A DNA stretch of 64,000 bases, taken from assembly GCA_024346935.1 (NCBI GenBank), contig AP024878.1, positions 1,984,001-2,048,000 of the forward strand, read 5' to 3'. The position numbers and the translations under genes are program-made. This DNA comes from Vibrio inusitatus. GTDB lineage: Bacteria > Pseudomonadota > Gammaproteobacteria > Enterobacterales > Vibrionaceae. The notes beneath the pieces were generated by a model. It was not told where the DNA came from. It saw only the letters and a program-made list of their open reading frames with translations, and did no database searches. Shown here in pieces: positions 55,590-64,000 of this stretch (within the stretch, counting starts at the first letter, position 1; each line of letters starts with the position of its first letter).

Positions 55590-56708
55590 TTATTTAGCTA
55601 CAGGAGGAAATGGCTTCGAGTTGTTGATCAAGATGATCGAACCCTTCTTCAACTGCTGTTGGTTAGATGTCACGATTTGATCGCCAGCTTTTAGTCCCGA
55701 TACCACACCAACATAATCATCATGTTTAGGACCTATTTCGATTAAACGTTGCTCTACATTAAATGTTGCAGCACCTTTTTCAGATGTTTTTGTCGCAGGC
55801 CCTACTACAAATACGTTATCTCCATACAATGAGTAATTCACTGCTACATCGGGAATAGGCATTACCGCAACCGGATGGTTTAAATTAACCTCTGCATTTA
55901 CATACATCCCAGACACTAACGAATTAACCTCTCCAGATATCAATGCACGAACCTCAATGTTGTGAGATTGAGAGTTAGAAGAAGGCTGAATTGCACTTAT
56001 CGTTGCGTGAAAAGTCTCTCCCTCAAATGCACCGCTAGTAAAAGTTACATCTTGACCAACATTAACCTTACCTTTGTATTCTTCTGGAATGTACATATCG
56101 ACAAAATAATTATCGGTACTTTCTAGTTCAACAATGAAAGAACCTGGAGTTAGATAATCGCCTACATCAATTGTACGAATACCTACTTTACCGCTAAATG
56201 GAGCTTGAATTTTCATATGTTCAATTTGTGTTGCAATATAAGCCAAGCTTGCTCTTTCAGCATTATATTGAGTACGTGCTTGGTCTACAGAATTTTGAGA
56301 TACATTATTACCAACAAGTAATTTCTTTTTTCTTGATAATTCTATCTTCGCTAGATCAAGCTTTGCTTTCTGACTTTTATATTGAGCCATTAGAAGTGAG
56401 TCATCTAATGTCACGACAACATCACCTTTATTGACAAACTGTCCAGATTTAAAATTCACTGTCAATACTTGGCCTGAAATCTGAGTAGTAATATTAGTTG
56501 ATTCTGCTGATTCAACCTCACCAATGATATTTAAATAACTCTTCCACTGAGATTCCTGTGTTTCTACAGTAGTCACTGATACTGGTGGGAGTTTAAATTC
56601 TTTTACTTTTTCGCTGATTGCTTTATTTTTGATAACGTTAAATCCAAAAACAAAAGACAATATAAGCAATATTAATACGCCTACAATTAAAATAGCTTTC
56701 TTAGACAT
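55590..56708 (-). CDS. RND efflux periplasmic adaptor (membrane fusion protein)
   Basis: 372 aa. N-terminal membrane anchor (residues 5-27), then lipoyl half-motifs (GQVLTVNFKSGQFVNKGDVV and IQAPFSGKVGIRTIDVGDYL) flanking a helical hairpin, and beta-barrel and membrane-proximal domains after. It is the first gene of the adaptor-permease pair; no regulator is adjacent. Confidence 0.92.
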   Translation of the reverse strand: MSKKAILIVGVLILLILSFVFGFNVIKNKAISEKVKEFKLPPVSVTTVETQESQWKSYLNIIGEVESAESTNITTQISGQVLTVNFKSGQFVNKGDVVVTLDDSLLMAQYKSQKAKLDLAKIELSRKKKLLVGNNVSQNSVDQARTQYNAERASLAYIATQIEHMKIQAPFSGKVGIRTIDVGDYLTPGSFIVELESTDNYFVDMYIPEEYKGKVNVGQDVTFTSGAFEGETFHATISAIQPSSNSQSHNIEVRALISGEVNSLVSGMYVNAEVNLNHPVAVMPIPDVAVNYSLYGDNVFVVGPATKTSEKGAATFNVEQRLIEIGPKHDDYVGVVSGLKAGDQIVTSNQQQLKKGSIILINNSKPFPPVAK

Positions 56709-56955
56709 GATGTTCTCTACTTTCTAATGGGGTTGTGTTGTTGCCTATATAATCCCCTTTAATGGACATAAATTAATCACAACCGGATAAAGTATATCTA
56801 ACATACGATAAAATTTTTATAGTCCTATAAAATCAACGACTTAACAAAAGTATAAGCAATAAATCAAATAGGTATTTGTTATGGCATTCTTATTTTTTTC
56901 TTTAATACACACCGTAGAATAGGCTCCAGTTAATACAACAACCCCGGAGAGCAAC

Positions 56956-57234
56956 ATGTCTGAGAAACAACAAAAGAATGCACATATGACTGCAGAGAAA
57001 ATGAAAAGCAAATATGGTAACGAAGTCGAACACAAACACAACAAAGACCATATGTTATATGAAGACAAAGAGAAATCTCATCCTCACAATAAACACGGTG
57101 GTAGTAATGAAGGTCACAAGCATTTAGTTAACAATCACTCTGATGGCCATCATGATCGTCACCATCATGATAAAAAGCATGACCATAAACAACACACTAG
57201 AAATCATCATAAAACAGCTAGCACAGGTAAATAG
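56956..57234 (+). CDS. Small histidine-rich protein
   Basis: 92 aa, no signal peptide, very hydrophilic. It has 20 His among 92 residues, clustered in the second half as HH/HHH and HxH groups (DGHHDRHHHDKKHDHKQH). A GGAGAG ribosome site precedes the ATG. Such proteins bind nickel, zinc or copper, or act as pH-responsive proteins. Position upstream of aspD (112 bp gap, same strand) suggests a shared stress role; unproven. Confidence 0.7.
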   Translation: MSEKQQKNAHMTAEKMKSKYGNEVEHKHNKDHMLYEDKEKSHPHNKHGGSNEGHKHLVNNHSDGHHDRHHHDKKHDHKQHTRNHHKTASTGK

Positions 57235-57345
57235 AACATCCTTACGTTATTAACAACGCAAGAATAAATGATTAAAGAATGTATATATAACATTGAAAAA
57301 TCAACCCTATCCGAATATTAAGACAGTACTAAAAGAGAATTTAAA

Positions 57346-58947
57346 ATGAAACGCAACGAAGAAAAACAACTAGAAACACTAAGCCCATTTGAAGTTAAAA
57401 ACACGTTGATGGAACTTGCAAATGATAGTGAAAAGTCAATGATTAATGCAGGACGTGGTAATCCTAACTGGATTGCAACTGAACCACGCAGCGCATTTTT
57501 TCAACTTGGATTATTTGCATTACAAGAATCTAATACCTCTTTCAAAAAGTATGATGGCTTTGGTGGTGTTGGTTCAGAAGACAATATTTCTGGTCGATTT
57601 CTTCGTTATTGCGAAGATAATGAACAAGCTGAAGGCATTGCGTTTCTATTAAACGCGTACAACTACCTAACATGTCAACAAGGCTTTAATGGCGATGAAC
57701 TAATTTATGAATGGGTTTCAGGTATCTTAGGTGATAATTACCCTGTTCCAGATCGTATGCTGAAATACTCTGAACTCATTGCACGTAAATATCTAGAACA
57801 AGAAATGTGCCACGACAAAGAGCTTCCAAGCTCACCAATGGATCTATTTGCTGTTGAAGGTGGCACCGCTGCAATGGTGTACATCTTTAATACATTAAAA
57901 AGTAACCGTCTGCTAAACCCTGGTGACAATATTGCCATTGGCGCACCTATCTTCACACCGTACATTGAAATGCCGGAGCTTGAAGATTACAACCTGAACA
58001 AAGTAGAGATCATGGCTAGCGAAAGCGCTGCATGGCAGATCCCAGATTCAGAACTAGAAAAGCTAAAAGATCCATCTATCAAGGCATTTTTCCTTGTTAA
58101 CCCTAGTAACCCTGGCTCTGTAAAATTAAGTGATGAAACGCTATACAAAATTGCCGCTATTGCTGAAGAACGTCCAGACCTAATCATTCTAACGGATGAC
58201 GTATACGGCACGTTCGCTGATAACTTTACTTCTTTGGCGATGATTGCACCGAAAAACACTATTTTGGTTTACTCATACTCTAAATATTTCGGTGCAACTG
58301 GTTGGCGCTTAGGTGTTGTCGGTTTAAGTGAAGACAACAACCTAGACCGTATGATTGCTGACCTACCAGAAGACACACGAGCTCAGTTAACAAAACGCTA
58401 CAGCGGCATTAGCTTAGAGCCTGCAAACTTGAAGTTTATTGATCGCCTAGTCGCAGACAGCCGTGCAGTGGCACTAAACCATACTGCAGGATTATCTACT
58501 CCACAGCAGATTCAAATGACCATGTTCTCTTTAGCCTCTTTGCTAGAGCAAGGTAAACAATATCAAAAAGATGCCAAAGAAATCGTACGTAACCGTTACA
58601 ACACATTGATGAAAGAGAGCAAGAAAGAGCCTATCGTGAGTGGCTTCAACATGGATGGTGCATTCTATTATGCAGAAATTGATGTTAAAGACATTGTTCA
58701 ATCTACTTATGAAGCTTCGTTTTTCGAATGGTTAGAAACGAGCTATGAACCATTAGACTTTATCGTCCGTCTTGCTTCTGAATACGGCATTGTGGTTATG
58801 CCTGGTGCTGGATTTGATGCACCGACTTGGTCGCTACGAGTCTCTCTTGCCAACCTTGAAGACGAGCAATATGCCTTGATCTCCAAAGCAATCAACGAAA
58901 TGTTCGATGAATATCATCAAGAATTCATTGCGAGCTCTGCAAACTAA
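57346..58947 (+). CDS. aspD: Aspartate 4-decarboxylase (bifunctional aspartate aminotransferase)
   Basis: 533-aa PLP enzyme of the Asd/AspD family that converts L-aspartate to L-alanine plus CO2, consuming a cytosolic proton. The PLP lysine is Lys313 in VYSYSKYFGATGWRLG, with NPSNPGSVKL and ILTDDVYGTFAD blocks typical of fold type I. The length matches known dodecameric enzymes. The aspartate:alanine antiporter (AspT) that usually accompanies it is not in this window. A CadC-like regulator follows 97 bp later on the same strand. Confidence 0.92.
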   Translation: MKRNEEKQLETLSPFEVKNTLMELANDSEKSMINAGRGNPNWIATEPRSAFFQLGLFALQESNTSFKKYDGFGGVGSEDNISGRFLRYCEDNEQAEGIAFLLNAYNYLTCQQGFNGDELIYEWVSGILGDNYPVPDRMLKYSELIARKYLEQEMCHDKELPSSPMDLFAVEGGTAAMVYIFNTLKSNRLLNPGDNIAIGAPIFTPYIEMPELEDYNLNKVEIMASESAAWQIPDSELEKLKDPSIKAFFLVNPSNPGSVKLSDETLYKIAAIAEERPDLIILTDDVYGTFADNFTSLAMIAPKNTILVYSYSKYFGATGWRLGVVGLSEDNNLDRMIADLPEDTRAQLTKRYSGISLEPANLKFIDRLVADSRAVALNHTAGLSTPQQIQMTMFSLASLLEQGKQYQKDAKEIVRNRYNTLMKESKKEPIVSGFNMDGAFYYAEIDVKDIVQSTYEASFFEWLETSYEPLDFIVRLASEYGIVVMPGAGFDAPTWSLRVSLANLEDEQYALISKAINEMFDEYHQEFIASSAN

Positions 58948-59044
58948 GTAAATCTAGGGCGCTCAATTCTACTATTTGAGTGCCCTTGGATAACTCAGTT
59001 TCGTAGCAACGTCTTTCAACACAGATTAATGGTTAAAAGTTCAT

Positions 59045-60568
59045 ATGAAAGAGAATAAAGTTCATTACAAAGTCGGAGAATGGTTATTTATTCCTTATGA
59101 AGACAAGTTTATTTTGGACGGCAAGGATTTCTTGATCGAAAAGCGCCTTTCAAACTTGTTTCTTTTTCTTTGTCAGCACCCACATCAGATCTTCTCTCGA
59201 GATGAGCTAATCAACGAAGTTTGGCATGGTATGATCTTAACTGATCAGGTAATCACCCAAGCCATTTTCGAGCTAAGGAAGATACTCAAGAAAAACGGCG
59301 AGCATCCATTTGGCTACATCGTTACTGTGTCTAAACGTGGTTATAAACTCGATTCTGATGTAGAAATTATCGAAGTTGCGCAAAGATCAGCGGTAATAAC
59401 CAAAGCATCTGAGTCTGAAACTTCATCACCAGAGCCTATTATTTCTGATACCGAAGAACAGCCTAACAGCCTACTCGAGTCAAAAGCCGTTATTCATATT
59501 AAAGAGCCTAAACCACGGTCTGCATTGCTAAGGCCAATGCTTGCCTTTGTGTTGTTAGTCACTTTGAGCATTGCCGCGAGTTATCTCAATCAGCGTCACA
59601 AATTGCTCGCTGCCGAGGGAACACAAGCGATACCAGCGCCTACTTACCTCTCATATGAACCTAGATATATTCAGGTGGTTTACTCTGCAAATATGAAAGG
59701 GCATAACTTGGGTAAAGGTTTAAGTATGTACATTTTACGCCAAGTAAAGTTCTATAAAGACTTTCGAATCATCAGCGAAGGTGACATCGGTGAACTCGCT
59801 GCCAATGTTGTAAAACTAGATGTAGTAAACAATAACGGACATGATTACCTAAACATTAAGTTTAGCAACAGAGTGTCAGGAGCAACCCATCTGAATCGAA
59901 AATACAGCTTGAATAGCAGTGAACTAAATCGATCTATCAATTTAGCTTTGGACGACATACTTGACTCTTTTAATATTGATATCAGTAAAAAGAAATTAGC
60001 ACAGACGATCAACGAACTTCCTAAGAATATGGATGCGCTGAAATATACCCTAAGTGGTTTTGCTACATCATCAGGCATAGCACAAAGTGATGATGTTCTA
60101 ATGAATCTATCACGATCGTTACAAATTGAACCCGATAATCAATACACTTATAGCATGAACTATATGCTCACTTTGATAAATATGTATCTATTGAAAGAAC
60201 AATCAATGGATAAAGAAATAATGTCATTAAATAAAGAACATGAAGCGACATTGAAACAATTTTATACACAAGACAATACGTCTTATAGGACACTCGAAGC
60301 GTTGGCTGTACTTGCTCTATCAAAAGACTTACCGTTAGATGCACGTAAGTATCTGAAAGAAATACCTTACAACCAACGTACCGTAATCTACTACTTGGCT
60401 TCAGCAAAGCTGAGCGAGCTGTCTGGATATACATCAGCCGCTGAAGAGTATTATCAGCAAGCCATGATTGAATCCGATTCTTCGGAGATGTTATCTATAG
60501 GTGAGGTCGTATTTTTCAATAGCTCGCTTACCAACATAAAACAAAAATTGAAAGCTTCTACTTTATAA
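59045..60568 (+). CDS. CadC/ToxR-like membrane transcription regulator
   Basis: 507 aa. An OmpR-type winged helix occupies residues about 7-105 (EKRLSNLFLFLCQHPHQIFS, LINEVWHGMILTDQVITQAI, FGYIVTVSKRGYKL). A single membrane segment lies near residues 163-181 (PMLAFVLLVTLSIAASYL), then a periplasmic domain with helical repeats. This is the architecture of CadC, the acid- and lysine-sensing activator of a decarboxylase operon. Next to aspD it is a strong candidate aspD regulator. Confidence 0.85.
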   Translation: MKENKVHYKVGEWLFIPYEDKFILDGKDFLIEKRLSNLFLFLCQHPHQIFSRDELINEVWHGMILTDQVITQAIFELRKILKKNGEHPFGYIVTVSKRGYKLDSDVEIIEVAQRSAVITKASESETSSPEPIISDTEEQPNSLLESKAVIHIKEPKPRSALLRPMLAFVLLVTLSIAASYLNQRHKLLAAEGTQAIPAPTYLSYEPRYIQVVYSANMKGHNLGKGLSMYILRQVKFYKDFRIISEGDIGELAANVVKLDVVNNNGHDYLNIKFSNRVSGATHLNRKYSLNSSELNRSINLALDDILDSFNIDISKKKLAQTINELPKNMDALKYTLSGFATSSGIAQSDDVLMNLSRSLQIEPDNQYTYSMNYMLTLINMYLLKEQSMDKEIMSLNKEHEATLKQFYTQDNTSYRTLEALAVLALSKDLPLDARKYLKEIPYNQRTVIYYLASAKLSELSGYTSAAEEYYQQAMIESDSSEMLSIGEVVFFNSSLTNIKQKLKASTL

Positions 60569-60586
60569 ATCGACATGACGTCAGGG

Positions 60587-61456
60587 CTACACGTAGCGCT
60601 TGACGAATTCGATGAAAGTACGATCTGCAATCGATAAGTAGCCTTGTTTACGCCATGCTAAACCAAGATCCAATGTTACTGGAGGAGAAAACGGTATTCC
60701 TACGATACCGCTTTCGTACTCCGTAACTAGATCAAGTAAGGCCGTTATCGCAAACTCCTGTTTAACGATACTCAGGATCATAGGGAGCAAATTGGTTTCA
60801 AAGGACGACCGCATAGATAAACCATTTTCTTCACTGATCTGATCAAGGAAATCTCGGTGAAAATAACCATGTTTGAACATGACCAGTTCATATTCGAAGA
60901 ATTCTTCAAAGCCGATGGTTTGCTTGTCAGCTAATTCATGCTCTGAGCCAACAACTGCCACCATCTGACTTGTGAACAAATGGTCAACATGCAGATCATC
61001 CGGCACATCATCACAATTAATCACACCCAAATCTAGCTCACCCTCAAGTAACATCTTGCGGATAGAGCGAGTACCCGCCTCAACTAGTGTCAATTTAAGG
61101 TCGGGATATTGGCTCTTAAACGCCATCACCACACGTGGAAAAAAATAACTCCCCATCATCGAGGGTGCTCCCAAACGCACCTCGCCTTTCTTTAGGCCCT
61201 TTAGCTCGTCGATTGCCAAGGTGGCATCATGAAGTTGCTGAATAACTCGCTGGGCATGTACTAATAAAACTTCACCCTCTTTGGTCAAGCTTACTCTTTT
61301 CTCTTGGCGGCGAAACAAGACCACCCCTAGTGATTGCTCAAATTTCTTAATCGATATACTCAGTGCAGGCTGCGCAATATGTATCTCTTTGGCTGCTTGC
61401 GTGAAGTTTCCGTGTTTTGCTACTGCCAGAAAATGCTTGAGTTGTTTAGATTCCAT
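60587..61456 (-). CDS. LysR family transcription regulator
   Basis: 289 aa. The N-terminal winged HTH is MESKQLKHFLAVAKHGNFTQ and AQPALSISIKKFEQSLGVVLF. The effector domain starts near residue 90 (GEVRLGAPSMMGSYFFPRVV). It is divergent from the MFS transporter, 117 bp between starts, and probably regulates it. Confidence 0.93.
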   Translation of the reverse strand: MESKQLKHFLAVAKHGNFTQAAKEIHIAQPALSISIKKFEQSLGVVLFRRQEKRVSLTKEGEVLLVHAQRVIQQLHDATLAIDELKGLKKGEVRLGAPSMMGSYFFPRVVMAFKSQYPDLKLTLVEAGTRSIRKMLLEGELDLGVINCDDVPDDLHVDHLFTSQMVAVVGSEHELADKQTIGFEEFFEYELVMFKHGYFHRDFLDQISEENGLSMRSSFETNLLPMILSIVKQEFAITALLDLVTEYESGIVGIPFSPPVTLDLGLAWRKQGYLSIADRTFIEFVKRYV

Positions 61457-61573
61457 AAGATCAAAAATATATGGTGATAATATTTTTAATATATTTCTTA
61501 TATTGAAACCTTGATGATAGCTTAATCACACTTTGTGCATTATTTTTGTGCATCATCTTTAATTGAGGCAAGC

Positions 61574-62794
61574 ATGGTCAGCTTTGGTTCACCAAAATAT
61601 AAACGTATCACCCTTTCACTCGCCCTAGGGTCGTTTCTGGTTTTCTCCAATCTATATCTACTTCAACCTATGCTGCCTGCCTTTGCTATACAATTTTCTG
61701 TATCTGAAACTCAGGTAAATTGGCTATTTGCTTCGACAACGTTGGCTCTATCATTTTGCTTGGTTCCTATGGCTGTGATCTCAGAATCTCTAGGAAGAAG
61801 GCCGGTGATGATGTTTGGACTACTGGCAATTCCAGTCGCATCAGGGCTTATGCTCTTGGGTCAGTCATTCCTCTTTCTAGTGGTTTGTCGAGCAATTATT
61901 GGCGTTGCTCTTGCCGCTTTTGCAGCAGTAGCAGTGGCCTATATGGCGGAAGAACTTGATACAAAAGCCTTTTCAATGGCCATTGGTACTTATATTGCGG
62001 CGAATTCCCTAGGCGGTATTACAGGAAGAATTAGTGGTGGGTTAATTGCCGATCACTACAGCGTGGCGACGGCGATTCAAGTCGCTCTAGTATTTACATT
62101 AGCCGGTGCTTTGCTCGTAGGTTACCTATTGCCAAAACAACAGGGCTTTACCCCTTCTTCTGCAAGTTTTCATCATCAACACAGAGCGATAATCAGCCAC
62201 TTCAAAAACCAGAGAGTATGGATTGCGATGCTCATTGGAGGCATTAATTTTTCGTTGTTTGTAAACTTATACTCTGTAATGGGGTTTCGCTTAGTCGGCG
62301 CTCCGCACAATGTTCCTGTTGGTTTAGCTTCACTGATTTTTGTCTGCTATTTAGCCGGAACTTTTAGTTCTAAATGTGCAGGGCATTGGACCCGTCACTT
62401 CTCTCCAATTCAAGGTATGTTTTTAGGTTCGTTACTCAGTATGCTTGGAATGTGGATTGCCTTACTAGAGCACCTTGGTGCCATGATGATAGGGCTTCTT
62501 TTAATTAGTTTTGGGGCTTTTTTCACTCATACCCTTGCCTATGGATGGGTTGGCCGCAAAGCGATACACGCCAAAGCAACAGCAACCGCGTTATACCTTG
62601 TTCATTACTACATTGGAGGGAGTTTAGGTGGGTTCTTGCTGCTTTATTGTTGGCAGCATGGTGGCTGGGCAACCGTTGTGTTTGGTGGCACAGCACTTTT
62701 CATCGTGATGTTTTTTGCCATAAGCCATCTTAAGCGAATAGACAAGCACGAATCATCTAACGATAAAGGCATTTTCATTTCTAAACGAACGTGA
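61574..62794 (+). CDS. MFS transporter (YnfM-like)
   Basis: 406 aa from the ATG at 61574, with GAGG upstream; a GTG at 61535 is open but lacks a site. Twelve membrane segments. The MFS A-type motif region reads ISESLGRRPVMMFGLLAIPV, and YSVMGFRLVGAPHNVPVG follows in the second half. The drug/proton antiporter subfamily is suggested; substrate unknown. Paired with a divergent LysR gene. Confidence 0.88.
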   Translation: MVSFGSPKYKRITLSLALGSFLVFSNLYLLQPMLPAFAIQFSVSETQVNWLFASTTLALSFCLVPMAVISESLGRRPVMMFGLLAIPVASGLMLLGQSFLFLVVCRAIIGVALAAFAAVAVAYMAEELDTKAFSMAIGTYIAANSLGGITGRISGGLIADHYSVATAIQVALVFTLAGALLVGYLLPKQQGFTPSSASFHHQHRAIISHFKNQRVWIAMLIGGINFSLFVNLYSVMGFRLVGAPHNVPVGLASLIFVCYLAGTFSSKCAGHWTRHFSPIQGMFLGSLLSMLGMWIALLEHLGAMMIGLLLISFGAFFTHTLAYGWVGRKAIHAKATATALYLVHYYIGGSLGGFLLLYCWQHGGWATVVFGGTALFIVMFFAISHLKRIDKHESSNDKGIFISKRT

Positions 62795-62916
62795 CGTAGC
62801 TCATCGAGCACTCAACTCACCAGAGCACTGTTACGGTCTGTTGCAAAATTGACAAACAAACCTTGAACGAATGCTTATAATGGCGCTTTCTTCCATTAAT
62901 TGATGACGTATAGACA

Positions 62917-63249
62917 ATGAAAAAGAGCCTTATTGCTTTGTTTTTATTAATTTTAACTGGATGTACGCACAATCAAGCTAAACACGTAAATGCCAATACC
63001 TCCGCGATAAATATCTATCCACAGTACATGTCTAATATCCAGCTTTGCGATACTTTGTACTACGGTCGTCGCTCTAACCAAACTCAAGCGGCGATAGGTG
63101 CTGAGTTCAATCGAAGAGGCCTTTCCAAAAGTTGGTGCCAACGAGAAACCAATAAGCTTTACATGATCCACGCTTACGAGTATCTATCTAAGAAGCTGGA
63201 TAGTAAGTCCAACAACCAAGGCTCTCCTGTAGTTTTGCCAGCGAATTAG
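62917..63249 (+). CDS. Small lipoprotein of unknown function
   Basis: 110 aa. Lipobox in LIALFLLILTGCTHN, so Cys16 is the lipidation site. The mature domain contains LCDTLYYGRRSNQTQAAIGA and two cysteines; it resembles small Vibrio lipoproteins, function unknown. It has its own upstream region after the MFS gene. Confidence 0.75.
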   Translation: MKKSLIALFLLILTGCTHNQAKHVNANTSAINIYPQYMSNIQLCDTLYYGRRSNQTQAAIGAEFNRRGLSKSWCQRETNKLYMIHAYEYLSKKLDSKSNNQGSPVVLPAN

Positions 63250-63287
63250 TCACACTCTCCTACCATTATAAAAAGAAAGGCTCAATT

Positions 63288-64000
63288 TTAGGCTAGGCGT
63301 AATGCAGCGAAATATTCTTTCGGCTCAACGAGACTTTGCTGCGCTGCCACTGTCTGCAATTCCCACTCACCGCTATCTGATGTCTCTTTCAATACAGCAA
63401 AGCAAGCATTATTAGCATGGACAAAGGCCTCAACAGCCGGCAAGCCTTTAAGCAAACCACCAGTAAATAGCGCAGAAATAAGGTCACCAACGCCAACAGG
63501 CTGACGTTCAAAACTTAGCAATGGACGCTCAACCATATAGAAACCTTCTTTTGTTGCTAGTATCATAATGAACTGGTCACTTGAGATGCTATGCAGATGC
63601 TTGACCAATACCACCTTTGGTCCCTGTGTGAGCGCTTTTTGACACGCTGCTATAGCATCGTCTAAACAAGAAATCTTCATCTGCGTGAAACAGCTTAGCT
63701 CGAATTGATTAGGGACTATAACGTCCGCCGCCGGCATTAAATGATTCACAAGATCTCCGGTGACCTCTTCGCTTACCACACAGCCTTTCTCTGCATCACC
63801 CATCACAGGATCACACACATAAATTGCTTCTGGATTAGCACTTCTTACCTCATTTACCAACTTCAACACTTCGTGAGTTTGACCAGAGCTTCCCAAATAT
63901 CCCGACAAAACTGCATGACACTTTTCAAGAGCATCGATGTTACTGAGTCCCTGTCGTAATTCACCGATAGTGCTTGGGTCAAACTTATCCCCTGTCCAGC
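63288..64000 (-). CDS. pdxY: Pyridoxal kinase, 3' part
   Basis: The frame is open to the right edge, so the N-terminus is outside. PdxK/PdxY-type enzymes phosphorylate pyridoxal with ATP in the vitamin B6 salvage pathway. Visible motifs are YVCDPVMGDAEKGCVVSEE, the ADVIVPNQFELSCFT block and the C-terminal anion-hole region QPVGVGDLISALFTGGLL with the catalytic Asp. The residues upstream of 63908 read GDKFDPSTIGELRQGLSNID, as expected for PdxY. Confidence 0.93.
   Translation of the reverse strand, partial: WTGDKFDPSTIGELRQGLSNIDALEKCHAVLSGYLGSSGQTHEVLKLVNEVRSANPEAIYVCDPVMGDAEKGCVVSEEVTGDLVNHLMPAADVIVPNQFELSCFTQMKISCLDDAIAACQKALTQGPKVVLVKHLHSISSDQFIMILATKEGFYMVERPLLSFERQPVGVGDLISALFTGGLLKGLPAVEAFVHANNACFAVLKETSDSGEWELQTVAAQQSLVEPKEYFAALRLA

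Noticed and set aside
1..64000. CRISPR array or integron attC cassettes
   Set aside because: No regularly spaced direct repeats were seen, and the palindromes near 21 kb lack the attC core pattern.

Overview
The window looks like chromosomal DNA of a Vibrio or close relative (Gammaproteobacteria, Vibrionaceae). The core genes (rsxGE-nth, gloA, rnt, grxD, sodB, adhE, a MarC-family gene, asd, yejKLM, dacA-type, pdxY) read closely like Vibrio and enteric proteins, and GC content is moderate to low. No rRNA or CRISPR array was seen. Two tRNAs are present, Pro(GGG) and Ser(UGA).

Layout. 1-17.4 kb is housekeeping: the end of the Rsx redox complex and Nth, glyoxalase I, RNase T, an antiporter, monothiol glutaredoxin, Fe-SOD, a degenerate SDR, AdhE, a MarC-type protein, a K+ channel with a zinc ribbon, Asd, YejK/L/M, tRNA-Pro and a frameshifted type IV pilin. 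At 17.43 kb a tRNA-Ser gene carries a genomic island of about 18.4 kb. Its ends are marked by a perfect 33-bp direct repeat (17490-17522 and 35918-35950). The island holds four tyrosine recombinases, an overlapping HTH/recombinase pair next to dense palindromes, and several unknown small genes. Its cargo lies on the minus strand: a YugP-like membrane metallopeptidase, a TSUP transporter, a GntR regulator, a beta-propeller protein, a TctABC-type tripartite tricarboxylate transporter, an exported amidohydrolase, an EamA transporter and a Crp/Fnr regulator.

Immediately after the right repeat lie a decayed integrase start and an IS5-type transposase remnant, which suggests that an older element sits in tandem at the same tRNA site. 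Next comes the most striking locus (36992-41538): a cbb3-type oxidase ccoN-ccoO-ccoP, in which CcoP has four CXXCH motifs and looks like a CcoP-cytochrome c4 fusion. It is followed 9 bp later by a TsdA-type thiosulfate dehydrogenase. The four genes look like a self-contained thiosulfate-to-oxygen electron transfer chain.

42-64 kb has a stress and transport character. It contains three paralogous exported proteins of unknown function, an HPP/Usp pair, a BCCT transporter, an AI-2E-family membrane protein, a broken AraC gene, an NAD(P)-binding protein behind a Fur-box-like sequence and a PBP5-type carboxypeptidase. A minus-strand cluster follows with an HdeA-like chaperone, a glycine-rich stress protein and a lipoprotein. 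The rest is an RND efflux pair, a histidine-rich small protein, aspartate 4-decarboxylase followed by a CadC/ToxR-like regulator, a LysR/MFS divergent pair, a lipoprotein and the 3' part of pdxY. HdeA-like chaperone, proton-consuming decarboxylase and CadC-like regulator together suggest an acid/envelope stress neighbourhood; that is inference.
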